The notes: generated by a model from the sequence alone, not told the origin. Positions 17,363-26,047 are shown, counted from the first letter of the stretch. The stretch: 64,000 nucleotides of DNA from an uncultured Armatimonadota bacterium (GCA_903927345.1 CAIYMO010000057.1:1-64000), one strand, 5' to 3'. Numbers and translations are program-made.

Positions 17363-17878
17363 GTGCTCACGACTCTCTTCATCGCCACTAGCCTCGACGG
17401 TTACATTGCCGGGCCAGATGACGATTTGTCGTGGCAGTTCACCGACAATGACTACGGGTTTGACGAGTTCTTCCGAACCGTCGACACCTTGATCATGGGC
17501 CGAGGCACCTACGATGTCGTTCGAGGAATGGGTCGCTGGCCATATTCCGGCAAGCGCACGCTGGTCGTGACTCGATCCGAGAAGCTCGACATCACCACCC
17601 CAGACACTGCGTACTTCAACGGCTCGCTCGTTGATCTGGAGAAGATGCTCAAGGAGCAAGGCGTCAAGCGATCTTGGCTGGTGGGCGGAGGCGAACTCGT
17701 TAAGGGCTACCTGGAAGGAAAGCTCGTCGAGGAAGTCGTCGTTTCGGTTCACCCCCTGCTTCTCGGAAAGGGCGTCCCCCTCTTCCCCGGCGGATTCCCC
17801 CAAACGTCGCTCGATTTGATTGACGCCGAAGCGTTTGATAGCGGTCTTGTTCAGCTTCGTTACAAAGTCAAGAGCTGA
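17363..17878 (+). CDS. RibD C-terminal/dihydrofolate reductase-like protein
   Basis: About 171 residues from GTG 17363, which places LFIATSLDGYIAGPDDDLSW at the N-terminus as in the family; the frame is open further upstream but that part is antisense to the cupin gene. Other landmarks are FRTVDTLIMGRGTYD, KRTLVVTRS, VKRSWLVGGGELVKGYL and VHPLLLGKGVPLF, which form the NADPH pocket. Stand-alone members are common in bacteria and usually of unknown substrate. The 3' end overlaps the convergent receiver gene by 19 nt. Confidence 0.85.
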   Translation: MLTTLFIATSLDGYIAGPDDDLSWQFTDNDYGFDEFFRTVDTLIMGRGTYDVVRGMGRWPYSGKRTLVVTRSEKLDITTPDTAYFNGSLVDLEKMLKEQGVKRSWLVGGGELVKGYLEGKLVEEVVVSVHPLLLGKGVPLFPGGFPQTSLDLIDAEAFDSGLVQLRYKVKS

Positions 17879-18273
17879 TCAAGCAGGTCTTTTCTCAGTG
17901 CAGTCAGTGCGCCACGTCGTCGCATCGCTTCGTTTGCTGAGTCCACCGAGCTCATTCCGCACACCCTAATCGGGAAGTCCGCCAAAACTGTCAGGAAACT
18001 CGACCCGTTGAAGTCATCCCCAGCGAAGTAGTGGTCGAGGAAGCAGACGTCGTACTGCGTCAAATCGAGGCACGCAGGGGCATCGTCGTGGTGCGGATCA
18101 ATTCCAAAGAGAACATCGCCACCGCGTTCGACACCCGAGTAGCTGTGCACCGAGTGCCCTCTACGGACGAGAAATGTCCGGAGTCGCAAGGCGAACGAAA
18201 CCTTGTCTTCGATGATGAGGATGCGCCGGGGCTCGTTGAGATTGAGGACAAGCTCTAGCGCTTTGATTGTCAT
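17860..18273 (-). CDS. Stand-alone response-regulator receiver domain protein
   Basis: The 137-residue protein has a CheY-like layout: the acidic pair in ILIIEDKVSF, the phospho-acceptor Asp in YDVCFLDHYF, a Ser/Thr switch in CGMSSV and a Lys in ALRKDLL. There is no output domain. Its ATG overlaps the stop of the deacetylase/phosphodiester-glycosidase gene in an ATGA, so the two are translated together. No histidine kinase is adjacent. The region around the acceptor (AGDDFNGSSF) is longer than usual. Confidence 0.78.
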   Translation of the reverse strand: MTIKALELVLNLNEPRRILIIEDKVSFALRLRTFLVRRGHSVHSYSGVERGGDVLFGIDPHHDDAPACLDLTQYDVCFLDHYFAGDDFNGSSFLTVLADFPIRVCGMSSVDSANEAMRRRGALTALRKDLLDQLLTL

Positions 18274-19964
18274 CGCCGCTTCTTCTTCTTTGTGGGCTGT
18301 TCTAGGGCGAGGTCTTCGGAGTCTTGGGTTGTCTCATCGACCACGCCTTTGATCGTAATCGCATGAGGAACCGGTCTCGAGGGGTCTTTTGCGGATGAGT
18401 GCCCGGACGCTTTGATCTTTCCATCGAAAACAAGTGAGGTTGAGAACCCGGAGTCGATCAGAACCGCTTCTTCAACTCCCGCTTCGGCGATCGCGACGGC
18501 GAGCTTTTCGGAGGACACCGAGGTGACCGCCGCACCCGCCACAAACTGGCCGTCCTTCGTGATGCCGATGAACGCCCGGCGTCGCAGGTCCTGGATGTCT
18601 TTGGCCCCGACGACATCTTGGAAATCGCGTGGTTGAGGGACTCCGTTATGGACGAGCCAGACTCCCGCCATGAACGTGTCGGTGTAACCCTTCATGAACC
18701 ACTGAAACTGCTCTTCCTTGTGCATCTGAGCGGGGATGTAAGGAAGAATTGCGAACTCCTCACCACTCCAGATGACCAGCGGCCGGCCGTTGATTTTGTC
18801 CCAACGCTCTGAGGACTGGTCAGGGACGACTTCGCTCATTTCGGGAGTCTTGAGCGGTCCGACCATCGCGTTGTCGGTGGACTGAATTGCCGCCATCGCG
18901 AAGAAGCCTCCATTGATTCCCGCCTGTGCCTGCTCGCGCTCGACGAAGGTCGAAACCATTTCTCGTCCGGTCAAGCTCATGTGAGTGGATGGCAAGCCGC
19001 CAAATGTCATTCTCAGCGGAACGCCGGCGAACTTTTCGTTGACATACTTGATCTTAGACTTCTTATTCCAAGCTGCGCGGAAGATCGTCGCTGGCTCGCC
19101 AAGTACCGCACCCTCCCGGTCTCGAAGCGCCTCTTGGTACTTCGTGTGAACGTACCGACCAACCGCCATGATATTGGGCGACTCCTCGGCTGGGGTGTTC
19201 ACGATGGTGTAGGCCATCTTGTATCCCGCTTGCCGGCTGAGAAGCTGCGTATCCTCGCCATTGCTTCCGTTGGGATAGGCAAGGAAGTCGACGGTGATGC
19301 CGAGCTGCGATTCAAGTTCCTTTTTGGAGTCTTCAAGCTCCTTGGTCTGTACCGTGATATCCCTTTGGGCCAAGTCCAGATAGTGGTTGATCGTGTGACC
19401 ACCGACGGTAAAGAGTTCGTTCTTCGTCAGCTCCTTCAAGGTGTCCCAAGTCATCTTTGGACGGCCCGTTTGGCTACCGACAAAGCCGGTGTGGATGAAC
19501 ATCGTCGACGGGTACTTGTACTTCTGAAGAAGCGGCCAAGCGTAGTCGTAGAAGCTCTGGTAGTTGTCGTCGAAAGTGAGAACGATCGACTTCTCCGGCA
19601 CTTCTTTCCCGGTGGTGAGGTGGTCATACAGGTCCTGCGACGAGATGACCGTAAACCCTTCGATGTCGATTGCCCGGAGAATCGTCTCGAACTCCTCAAT
19701 GGAGCAGTCGTACCAGAGGGTGCCTTTTCCGCGCTCTGCCACAAGGTCGTGGAACATCAGAACCGGAATGCGTCGGGTTTGGGCCTCAAAGCAGATGTCG
19801 TCTTCCAGAGGCTTTTCGCCCCGCATGGAAGCCGAAGGATCGGTAGCGGCATTCTGCTGCTCAACCGAGTCTGACTTGCTCGCGACGGCGCCTTTGGCCT
19901 CCTCGTTCTTGCATCCGACCATAGCCAGACCCAGAACCGTAACCCAAAGCCACCACTTTCTCAC
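18270..19964 (-). CDS. Lipoprotein with polysaccharide deacetylase and phosphodiester glycosidase domains
   Basis: The 564-residue protein begins with a lipoprotein signal (lipobox AMVGC). Residues about 65-290 form a NodB-type deacetylase: IPVLMFHDL, IVLTFDDNYQSF with the metal Asp pair, VGGHTINHYLDL with the H-x3-H ligands and FLAYPNGSN. Residues about 310-545 match the phosphodiester glycosidase (NAGPA/DUF2233) family: NEKFAGVPLRM, AGINGGFF, GITKDGQFV, EAVLIDSGFSTSLV. The pair suggests removal of N-acetyl groups and of sugar-1-phosphate caps from an envelope or extracellular polysaccharide. It ends with a very basic tail (TKKKKRR). It is followed at once by a receiver gene (ATGA). Confidence 0.85.
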   Translation of the reverse strand: MRKWWLWVTVLGLAMVGCKNEEAKGAVASKSDSVEQQNAATDPSASMRGEKPLEDDICFEAQTRRIPVLMFHDLVAERGKGTLWYDCSIEEFETILRAIDIEGFTVISSQDLYDHLTTGKEVPEKSIVLTFDDNYQSFYDYAWPLLQKYKYPSTMFIHTGFVGSQTGRPKMTWDTLKELTKNELFTVGGHTINHYLDLAQRDITVQTKELEDSKKELESQLGITVDFLAYPNGSNGEDTQLLSRQAGYKMAYTIVNTPAEESPNIMAVGRYVHTKYQEALRDREGAVLGEPATIFRAAWNKKSKIKYVNEKFAGVPLRMTFGGLPSTHMSLTGREMVSTFVEREQAQAGINGGFFAMAAIQSTDNAMVGPLKTPEMSEVVPDQSSERWDKINGRPLVIWSGEEFAILPYIPAQMHKEEQFQWFMKGYTDTFMAGVWLVHNGVPQPRDFQDVVGAKDIQDLRRRAFIGITKDGQFVAGAAVTSVSSEKLAVAIAEAGVEEAVLIDSGFSTSLVFDGKIKASGHSSAKDPSRPVPHAITIKGVVDETTQDSEDLALEQPTKKKKRR

Positions 19965-20002
19965 CCAAGTATTGTAGCGTTTGGCTGGTAGGCTTTGGTT
20001 CC

Positions 20003-20611
20003 ATGTTCGTTACGTTTGAGGGACCAGAGGGGGCAGGAAAGTCCACCGCGATTCGCGGCCTTGCATCAGCTCTGGAAGCAAACGGACATCGAGTTTTTGT
20101 GACGCGCGAACCGGGCGCTGGCAGCTTCGGCACGAAAATCAGGGCGCTACTGCTCGAAGAAGGCGACGTCGTACCGGAAGCCGAATTACTGCTGTTCCTC
20201 GCCGACCGGGCAAACCATGTTGAAACCATGATTCGTCCTGCCCTTGCCGAAGGGAAGATCGTGTTGTGCGATCGCCACGCCGACTCGTCTGTGGTGTACC
20301 AGGGGTACGCCCGAGGCGTCGATATCGAATTCCTGAAACGAGGCAACGCCTTTGCAACCAAGGGCCTCAAGCCAGACCTCACACTCCTGTTCGACCTTGA
20401 CCCTTCCGTTGGCCTCAGTCGCATCAGCGAGGGGCGAGACAACAACCGTCTGGATCGTGAGCCGCTTGCGTTTCACCAGAAGGTTCGCGATGGCTTCCTT
20501 GACCTTGCGAGCCAGGAGCCGGCACGCTGGGTCACATTAGACGCAACAAAGGCACCGGACGCGCTTTGCGCCGATGCCTTGTCGGAGATCCTCAGCCGCT
20601 TAGGCCGCTAG
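20003..20611 (+). CDS. tmk: Thymidylate kinase
   Basis: The 202-residue protein has the dTMP kinase pattern: P-loop FEGPEGAGKST at the start, VTREPGAGSFGTKIR, LLLFLADRANHV, CDRHADSSVVYQGYARG and a LID region ISEGRDNNRLDRE. It phosphorylates dTMP to dTDP in the cytoplasm. The usual DRY/F box reads DRH, a mild deviation. The 3' end overlaps the convergent cheW gene by 12 nt. Confidence 0.94.
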   Translation: MFVTFEGPEGAGKSTAIRGLASALEANGHRVFVTREPGAGSFGTKIRALLLEEGDVVPEAELLLFLADRANHVETMIRPALAEGKIVLCDRHADSSVVYQGYARGVDIEFLKRGNAFATKGLKPDLTLLFDLDPSVGLSRISEGRDNNRLDREPLAFHQKVRDGFLDLASQEPARWVTLDATKAPDALCADALSEILSRLGR

Positions 20612-21046
20612 AGCCGTCAGCTTCTTCTTCAAGTCGGAGGGCACAATGGCTTCCGGCTTGAGTAGCAGGCAGAGGGAGTTATCCTTCTTACCGACGCCAT
20701 AGGCGAGCTCGGGCTCAATGCTGGCAAGCCAGTCCTGGGCCTCATCAAAGTCAGCCTCGGAGAAGTGGTTGATCGTCTCAACACCTTCAACCCGAAGAGC
20801 ATAACGACCCACTTCCGTGGCGATGACCAAGAAGTGTTCCGGAGCCTCATTCAACGGAATCTCAAATCGTGCCGAAGCGTCAATCACCGCGACGGTCGTG
20901 TCCTGATAAGGGAACATCCCGACGAGCGTTTTGCTTGCCCGAGGAATCTTGGTGAGTGGTTGCGACGGCAAAATGCGCTCCACAGATTCAATCGGTACCC
21001 CGAACTTCTCATTGCCTAAACGAAACACAACAAATTTTCCTTCCAT
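20600..21046 (-). CDS. CheW-like chemotaxis/adaptor domain protein
   Basis: About 148 residues from ATG 21046 (MEGKFVVFRLGNEKFGVPI), the normal CheW start; the frame continues upstream but that part lies over the divergent lipoprotein gene. Family strings include IESVERILPSQPLTKIPRA, GMFPYQDTTVAVIDA and LVIATEVGRYALRVEGVE. CheW couples chemoreceptors to CheA. No receptor, CheA or flagellar gene is nearby, so it could also serve a pilus-linked or regulatory complex. Confidence 0.82.
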   Translation of the reverse strand: MEGKFVVFRLGNEKFGVPIESVERILPSQPLTKIPRASKTLVGMFPYQDTTVAVIDASARFEIPLNEAPEHFLVIATEVGRYALRVEGVETINHFSEADFDEAQDWLASIEPELAYGVGKKDNSLCLLLKPEAIVPSDLKKKLTALAA

Positions 21047-21107
21047 TTCCTTCACTTGAATAGGGGTTTCCACTGATGTAAAGGCGTCATACTGCGATAA
21101 ATACCAG

Positions 21108-22115
21108 ATGCGACTGGCAAAAAAAGAGCAAAAAATGACCATGTGTGCAGCGTCCCTTATCGCCGGACTCCTGGTATCCGGTTGCCAAAAAGGAAGCTCG
21201 TTAGAGCAGTTTGCGAAGCAGGTTGAAACCGCCGAATCGATCCGCATGGAATCGATCCTGAAACAGACAAAAGGCAGCAGGCCGGTCACCGTTTTGCGCA
21301 AGTTGCCCAACCAGGCGATCACAAAGTCGAACGACCTCACGTCCCTTGTCAATGAGAAGGACGGATGGGTCGAATTGAATTTAGAGTCCAAACAGTACGC
21401 CCAAGCGCAATGGGGCGGTAAGTTCATCCCCGCACTCGGCAAGCTGGTCTCTCCGGGGATCACATCTTGCTACATCGCCTACGGTATCAGCCCACTCCGC
21501 ATCGCGCCGGCAAAGGACTGGAAGCTCACCAAAAACGGAAACGCCGACGTCTGGAAAACCGAAGTTCAGTCCCCAGATGGCGTGCAGAAATTTGAAATTG
21601 AGCTTGATGCCTCAGGTTCTCTAAAGCGCTATCTTGGCCCTAGCGGAGAGTTTTCGGTCAGTAAATGGGAGGTGAACTCCTCCATTGACGATAAAGAGTT
21701 CACGGTTCGCGTTCCGGATGGCTTTGTCCTCGAGAGTCTGCCTATCGAATACATGGACCTCGGTATCGGCCAAAAGATCAAATTTGAATCGTTTGTCGAT
21801 AACAATAAGAACAAACCCGGCTCCGGTTGGTCACTCGTGTTATTCACCGATCCCGCAGACCCGCTTTCGGCAGCGATGAAGTCCTGGATGGACAAAACCA
21901 AATTTGCCGCCACTAAGCTTGAGGTGGCACTTGGAACGGGCGGAGATTACAGCGTCAAGGAAGCCAGCGCGTTCTGGACCCTGATCAGTGCAACGCCAAC
22001 TTGCGCTCTAATCAACAAAGAAGGCGAGATCCAAGCCCTCTGGCAAGGATTTGATAAGAACGACACCGCTCGTCTTGAACGAGAAATCACAACCGCCCTG
22101 AAAGAGCACAGTTAA
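21108..22115 (+). CDS. Lipoprotein, LolA/DUF2092-like with thioredoxin-like C-terminus
   Basis: The 335-residue protein has a lipoprotein signal (ASLIAGLLVSGCQKGS). Residues about 30-200 resemble the outer-membrane lipoprotein-carrier-like fold (DUF2092): VETAESIRMESIL, DGWVELNLESKQY, KFEIELDASGSLKRYLGPS. The last 100 residues look thioredoxin-like (SGWSLVLFTDPADPLSAAMK, TPTCALINKEGEIQALWQGF) but without a CxxC. A carrier or sensor role in the envelope is inferred. It is divergent from cheW and converges with the GT2 gene, overlapping it by 4 nt. Confidence 0.55.
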   Translation: MRLAKKEQKMTMCAASLIAGLLVSGCQKGSSLEQFAKQVETAESIRMESILKQTKGSRPVTVLRKLPNQAITKSNDLTSLVNEKDGWVELNLESKQYAQAQWGGKFIPALGKLVSPGITSCYIAYGISPLRIAPAKDWKLTKNGNADVWKTEVQSPDGVQKFEIELDASGSLKRYLGPSGEFSVSKWEVNSSIDDKEFTVRVPDGFVLESLPIEYMDLGIGQKIKFESFVDNNKNKPGSGWSLVLFTDPADPLSAAMKSWMDKTKFAATKLEVALGTGGDYSVKEASAFWTLISATPTCALINKEGEIQALWQGFDKNDTARLEREITTALKEHS

Positions 22116-22792
22116 CGGTCGAGCCACTTGTTGCGCTGAACGCGCTTCTTCTTGCGTGAACGAACCATGGCTTCGCGGATGTCGCGATACATTTTCGTTC
22201 GCGCCTGGAGGCCCTTCACAAGCCCAAGCTTTTCTTCTTTGAAGCAGTTACTGACGCCCCGGAGAATCACCCGCTTGACCTTAGCCCGTCGCTTACGCAC
22301 GGCCTCGGTAATCGCGACCTCGACGCCATATCGCAACTCACCGATGTACGGAATGCTCTCAAACAGCTCACGTCGCATCGCACGCTGACCGCTGAGGAAC
22401 GGCGTGACCGCCATCGCAGCGTTACTACCAATCTTTCCGCCTCGGAATACGCCGACGCACATCTCGCACTCGCCACGAATCAGAGGCAGAACAATCGAAT
22501 CAATGTGGCCAGGTTCGATCCCTTCGAGGTCAGCATCCACAAACGCGATGATCGGAGCCAGCGTTGCGCTCACACCAGCCACCATTGCCCCGCCCTTACC
22601 GACGTTTTTCACGAGGTCGACGAGATGGACGCCGTCGATGTTTTTCACGACCGCCGCCGTGTTGTCAGAACTACCGTCGTTCACGACGATAATCTCGTGC
22701 GCATACGATGACGCCTTCACTGCTTTCAGGACAGTGGCGATACGGGATGCCTCGTTAAAGGCCGGAATGATGATCGCGACGCGTGTAGTCAA
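22112..22792 (-). CDS. Family 2 glycosyltransferase
   Basis: The 226-residue protein is a single GT-A domain: VAIIIPAFNEASRIATVL, EIIVVNDGSSDNT, VGKGGAMVAGVSA and the DxD region IIAFVDADLEG. It lacks membrane segments and ends in a strongly basic tail (RKKKRVQRNKWLDR). It resembles dolichol-phosphate mannose synthase-like and glucosyl-phosphoglycerate synthase-like enzymes; donor and acceptor are not readable. It follows the FemAB-like gene by 24 nt in what is probably one operon. Confidence 0.86.
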   Translation of the reverse strand: MTTRVAIIIPAFNEASRIATVLKAVKASSYAHEIIVVNDGSSDNTAAVVKNIDGVHLVDLVKNVGKGGAMVAGVSATLAPIIAFVDADLEGIEPGHIDSIVLPLIRGECEMCVGVFRGGKIGSNAAMAVTPFLSGQRAMRRELFESIPYIGELRYGVEVAITEAVRKRRAKVKRVILRGVSNCFKEEKLGLVKGLQARTKMYRDIREAMVRSRKKKRVQRNKWLDR

Positions 22793-22816
22793 CTTTGTTC
22801 TTACGTTTGTATAACG

Positions 22817-23854
22817 TCAGCTTTGAGGCTTTGGGTTGCGGAGACTTTTCCCCTCAACGCGCTCTCGTACTGTAGATTCTACTCGCCAAGCGGCCTTATT
22901 CCAAGCGTATCCCGCCTTTGTAAGTGCCGATTGAGGCGGCATGATGATCCGAAAATTGGTTCTTTCTCGGGTTGGTTTCCACCTGCGCTTGTACGGTTCA
23001 TCGCCCCGCATGAAGTCAAATTCGGTGCATCCTTCCTCTATGGCGCGAAGAATTGTTTGCGCCACAAGTACCGTTCCCGGCGAAAGGCTCGATGCGGCAG
23101 GGTCCATGCCAGCCTGGTAGAAATAACAGGTTTGCTCGTGGCGCATGGCATACACGCACCCGACGGGATTGCCGTCCGCAATCAGCAAGTTCATCCAAAG
23201 CTTGTTCTGTTCGGCCGCAGTCCGCAGCCAGTCCCGCTGGAACCGTTCTGCCTTGCCGAAGAATGCCCCTGGAAGCCCACGTTGCTTCCAGCGGAGCTTG
23301 TGGAGATGGAAGAATGCGTCAGCAAATTTATCGACAGTCTCAGCAGTGACCCACTCCACCGTGGCGCCCTTTTCCTTCAGCGCCTTTCCGTTGATCCGCC
23401 GGACGTCGTACCGCAGACTCTTGCTGAGCGTTTTGACGTATTCATCAAAACTCGATGGGAGATCCAGCACCAAGCACTTCGCTTGGTCAATCGCCTCTAA
23501 CCCTTCAAATGCCGCCAGAGCTTCATGATCAGAAGGCAACTGATGAATATCAATGAGCGACTTTTTGTTTAAAGATTCAATCGCTTCCTTATACAGATCA
23601 TTCAATCCACCGACCGGCCCGAGATAGTCACTGGGACCCACTCCGAGGGGCCGCACCGAGCGCCAGGTTGATCGATGGCGGTAGAGATTCCACAGTCCGA
23701 CGAGGTCATTTCCTTCTCGGATTTGGAGCTGGATCACGCGCGAAGGATCGCCGTAATGCTTGAGCCAGTTGGCTTGCCACTCGGGGGTTTGGAAGATCGA
23801 TCCCCCCTTCAGGGCATGCGCCGAAAAGCCATTGACAATCTCCAGCTTCGGCAT
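22817..23854 (-). CDS. GNAT/FemAB-like acyltransferase (Acetyltransf_6, CelD/BioF2 family)
   Basis: The 345-residue protein fits the Acetyltransf_6 family seen in exopolysaccharide loci: PEWQANWLKHYGD near the start, SLRYDVRRINGKALKEKG, FADAFFHLHKLRWKQRG, CYFYQAGMDPAASSLSPGTV and EFDFMRGDEPYKRRW. Such enzymes transfer acyl groups, often onto polysaccharides or peptides. With the downstream GT2 it forms a likely envelope-glycan operon. Confidence 0.8.
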   Translation of the reverse strand: MPKLEIVNGFSAHALKGGSIFQTPEWQANWLKHYGDPSRVIQLQIREGNDLVGLWNLYRHRSTWRSVRPLGVGPSDYLGPVGGLNDLYKEAIESLNKKSLIDIHQLPSDHEALAAFEGLEAIDQAKCLVLDLPSSFDEYVKTLSKSLRYDVRRINGKALKEKGATVEWVTAETVDKFADAFFHLHKLRWKQRGLPGAFFGKAERFQRDWLRTAAEQNKLWMNLLIADGNPVGCVYAMRHEQTCYFYQAGMDPAASSLSPGTVLVAQTILRAIEEGCTEFDFMRGDEPYKRRWKPTRERTNFRIIMPPQSALTKAGYAWNKAAWRVESTVRERVEGKSLRNPKPQS

Positions 23855-23878
23855 CCTAGCTAGTATAAACTGAGCAAG

Positions 23879-24985
23879 ATGGTTACTGCTTTGATTCCCG
23901 CGCTATTAGGTCAGTCGACGGCGGGTTTGATCGCGGGGCCCTATCTGCAGTTGGCGACATCACCAGGCACCATGGTTATCCAGCTGATCCAACAGGGCGA
24001 CCTCAAGTATTCGGTCACCTCGAAAGGGCACACCGTTCGCGCACTGCCGTCCATCTCCTTAGAAACCCCCGGACTTTACGTTCGCAAGTGGGCGGTGTCC
24101 GGTCTGAAACCCGGTCAATCATGGACCTACACGCTCGGCACCAAAACTTACAAAGCCCACGGACTTCCGCTCGGCAAGGTTCGCACCGCCGTCTTTGGAG
24201 ATTCGGGGCGCGGACTCCCGGGGCAGAAACTTGTTGGCAAGCAACTCGAAAAGTACGATCCTGATCTCATTGTCCATGTCGGCGACATCGTCTATCCTCG
24301 AGGGCGCGAAAGCGAGTACCTGAAGTTTCACTTCCCGGTGTACGGAGCGATGCTCTCCAAAACCCCAAGCGTTGCCGCGGCTGGGAACCACGACACCGCT
24401 TACCGCGATCTGAAGGCGTACCCCGATGGCCTTGCCTACTACAAACTCTGGCACCTTCCCCAAACTAAGCTCTCCTGGGCAAAGGGGCCAGGCAACTTTG
24501 GGTTCGGATACGGCGACGCCTATTGGGTTATCCTCGACAGCAACACCTACATCAACTGGAAAGCCGCAGCCCCTCAGGCATGGCTCAAGAATGAGCTTGC
24601 GAAGGGCGCAAAGTACAAGTGGCGATTCGTTGCGTTCCACCACCCTCCATTCCACTCCTCCGACAAGAAGAAGGATGAGGTGTATATGAAGGTGGTTGCT
24701 CCGATCTTTGAGCAAGCCCGGGTCGCTGCCGTGTTCAACGGCCACGTGCACAACTATCAGCGCACCAAGCCGATCAACGGAGTCACCTACTTTGTCACCG
24801 GTGCTGGCGGAGCCGAGCTTTACGATCAAAAGATCGCTCGGGATAAGAAGCTGTGGAAGCCGTTCACGGTCGCTTACATCCCGGGCTACTCGTTCACCTC
24901 GCTGGAATACGATCGCACCTCCGCAAAGGTACATCAGATCGACTCCAAAGGCAAGGTGATCGACACCGTAAATTTACAGCCGTAA
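23879..24985 (+). CDS. Secreted metallophosphoesterase, purple acid phosphatase-like
   Basis: The 368-residue protein has a short signal-like start (MVTALIPALLGQSTAG), an N-terminal beta-sandwich with GPYLQLATSPGTMVIQ, and a calcineurin-type core: AVFGDSGRG, VHVGDIVYP, AAGNHDTA, FHHPPFHSS and FNGHVHNYQRT. These supply the two-metal site of purple acid phosphatases, which release phosphate from organic esters outside the cell. It is divergent from the FemAB-like gene with only 24 nt between starts. Confidence 0.87.
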   Translation: MVTALIPALLGQSTAGLIAGPYLQLATSPGTMVIQLIQQGDLKYSVTSKGHTVRALPSISLETPGLYVRKWAVSGLKPGQSWTYTLGTKTYKAHGLPLGKVRTAVFGDSGRGLPGQKLVGKQLEKYDPDLIVHVGDIVYPRGRESEYLKFHFPVYGAMLSKTPSVAAAGNHDTAYRDLKAYPDGLAYYKLWHLPQTKLSWAKGPGNFGFGYGDAYWVILDSNTYINWKAAAPQAWLKNELAKGAKYKWRFVAFHHPPFHSSDKKKDEVYMKVVAPIFEQARVAAVFNGHVHNYQRTKPINGVTYFVTGAGGAELYDQKIARDKKLWKPFTVAYIPGYSFTSLEYDRTSAKVHQIDSKGKVIDTVNLQP

Positions 24986-25115
24986 ACCCTACTAGGCGTC
25001 ACTTTTACCAGCCGGTATCGGTGTCAGCTAGCACCGATGCCTGTTTGCTTTGACCCTGGTAATCGCCGTAGGAAAATCGCCGTGGCACTGGGGAAACACC
25101 TTCACCGAGGGATTG
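24986..25115. other. Spacer with a small hairpin
   Basis: The spacer holds an inverted repeat, ATCGGTG (25017-25023) and CACCGAT (25032-25038), after the phosphoesterase stop. There is no T-run. The remainder up to the protease start shows no riboswitch class that I recognise. GAGG at 25107-25110 is a suitable ribosome site for the ATG at 25116. Confidence 0.4.
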
Positions 25116-25868
25116 ATGAAGGTTCAGCAAATAGGGGTTATTGCGGTCACTGGACTACTGTTCGCAACAGGGTATGCCGGGTTCACAGCGAGAGCTGCGG
25201 TCCATCCGCAAGCGTCCGATACCATCGACGCGGCACGGCGACAGATTGAAAAGGGCGATCGAGCTCAGGCGAAAGGGTACGCCGAGTCGATGCTCATGGG
25301 TCAACGGCTTTTGGTTTCCGTAGATTACGGCGACACACCAGCATCACAGATCGGCACCTGTTCCGAGTCGCTTGCCGGAGCGTTTGAGATGTGGGAGACC
25401 GCCCTCAACAATGATGTAAAGTTCGTGCTTGCTCGGCCCGACGAGGTTGCCGCGATCAAGGTTGTGTACGACAAAGACGTTCGGCTTGACGGTCAAATTG
25501 TCTCGGGATACATTAACTGGAGCCGCACCATTGAACGGGAAGGAAACCAGGCAACCCCAATCTTCAACGCCGACATCCACTTACGAACGACCGATCCAAG
25601 TGGGCGACAGATGACTGCCACCCAAATGCGACACACCGCAGGTCACGAACTCGGTCACATGTTCGGACTGGACGACGTCAATACCGTCGGGATGCTGATG
25701 GGACCTCTGGACCTGCGAAAGCCGGTTTCAAAGCCAAACCCAACAGAGATCGAAACGGTGCAGGCAATCCGCGCCGAGTGCCAGAGCATCGTCGCCAAAG
25801 CGGAAGCTCCTCACGGACACCACTTCCTAGGCTTCGGATCGTGCGACGAGCACCATCATCACCACTAA
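25116..25868 (+). CDS. Secreted matrixin-like zinc metalloprotease with poly-His C-terminus
   Basis: About 250 residues. The ATG at 25116 has a GAGG ribosome site and gives a signal peptide (MKVQQIGVIAVTGLLFATG); an upstream TTG would spoil it. The zinc site is HELGHMFGLDD, a metzincin HExxHxxGxxD, followed by a Met-turn-like GMLMGP. The chain ends in GHHFLGFGSCDEHHHHH. The final His run is encoded in the genome and may bind metal. As a matrixin-type enzyme it would cleave extracellular proteins; targets are unknown. A terminator follows. Confidence 0.85.
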   Translation: MKVQQIGVIAVTGLLFATGYAGFTARAAVHPQASDTIDAARRQIEKGDRAQAKGYAESMLMGQRLLVSVDYGDTPASQIGTCSESLAGAFEMWETALNNDVKFVLARPDEVAAIKVVYDKDVRLDGQIVSGYINWSRTIEREGNQATPIFNADIHLRTTDPSGRQMTATQMRHTAGHELGHMFGLDDVNTVGMLMGPLDLRKPVSKPNPTEIETVQAIRAECQSIVAKAEAPHGHHFLGFGSCDEHHHHH

Positions 25869-25903
25869 GACTTGTAACTGCGAAAACATAACCCCAAAAC
25901 CCC

Positions 25904-25932
25904 AGCCCCCTCCCTCCAGGGGGCTTTAACTT
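25904..25932 (+). terminator. Rho-independent terminator after the matrixin gene
   Basis: AGCCCCCT and AGGGGGCT pair perfectly around CCCTCC and are followed by TTTAACTTTT. Its right half and following bases recur at 27621-27670 as part of the GNAT-linked duplication. Confidence 0.7.
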
Positions 25933-26047
25933 TTATTCGAGGAAGTTTTTTCGGTGAGCCTGCGAAGTACCGTTCTTCGGATAGACCCAAGAACGTCGCG
26001 TCTGATTTCTCCTTGAGTCGGAGGGAACCCGCGTTGGGCTCGGCACT
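25933..26047 (-). pseudogene. C-terminal fragment of a duplicated GNAT acetyltransferase gene
   Basis: Read on the minus strand, this block matches the end of the intact GNAT gene at 27639-28199 (NAGSLRLKEKSDATFLGL, SEERYFAG). It lacks 53 nt that in the intact copy lie between two GCCTGC hexamers (27664-27669 and 27717-27722), so the frame is shifted and the real C-terminus lost. The deletion fits slippage between those hexamers. The match stops near 26047, after GCGTTGGGCTCGGCACTC. Confidence 0.8.

Noticed and set aside
24986-25115. Riboswitch upstream of the metalloprotease
   Set aside because: Repeated GCCGT and a small hairpin are present, but no known riboswitch core could be matched.
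25849-25868. Poly-His end as a vector tag or contamination
   Set aside because: The gene continues naturally into a genomic spacer and terminator, and the preceding residues are also His-rich without vector sequence.
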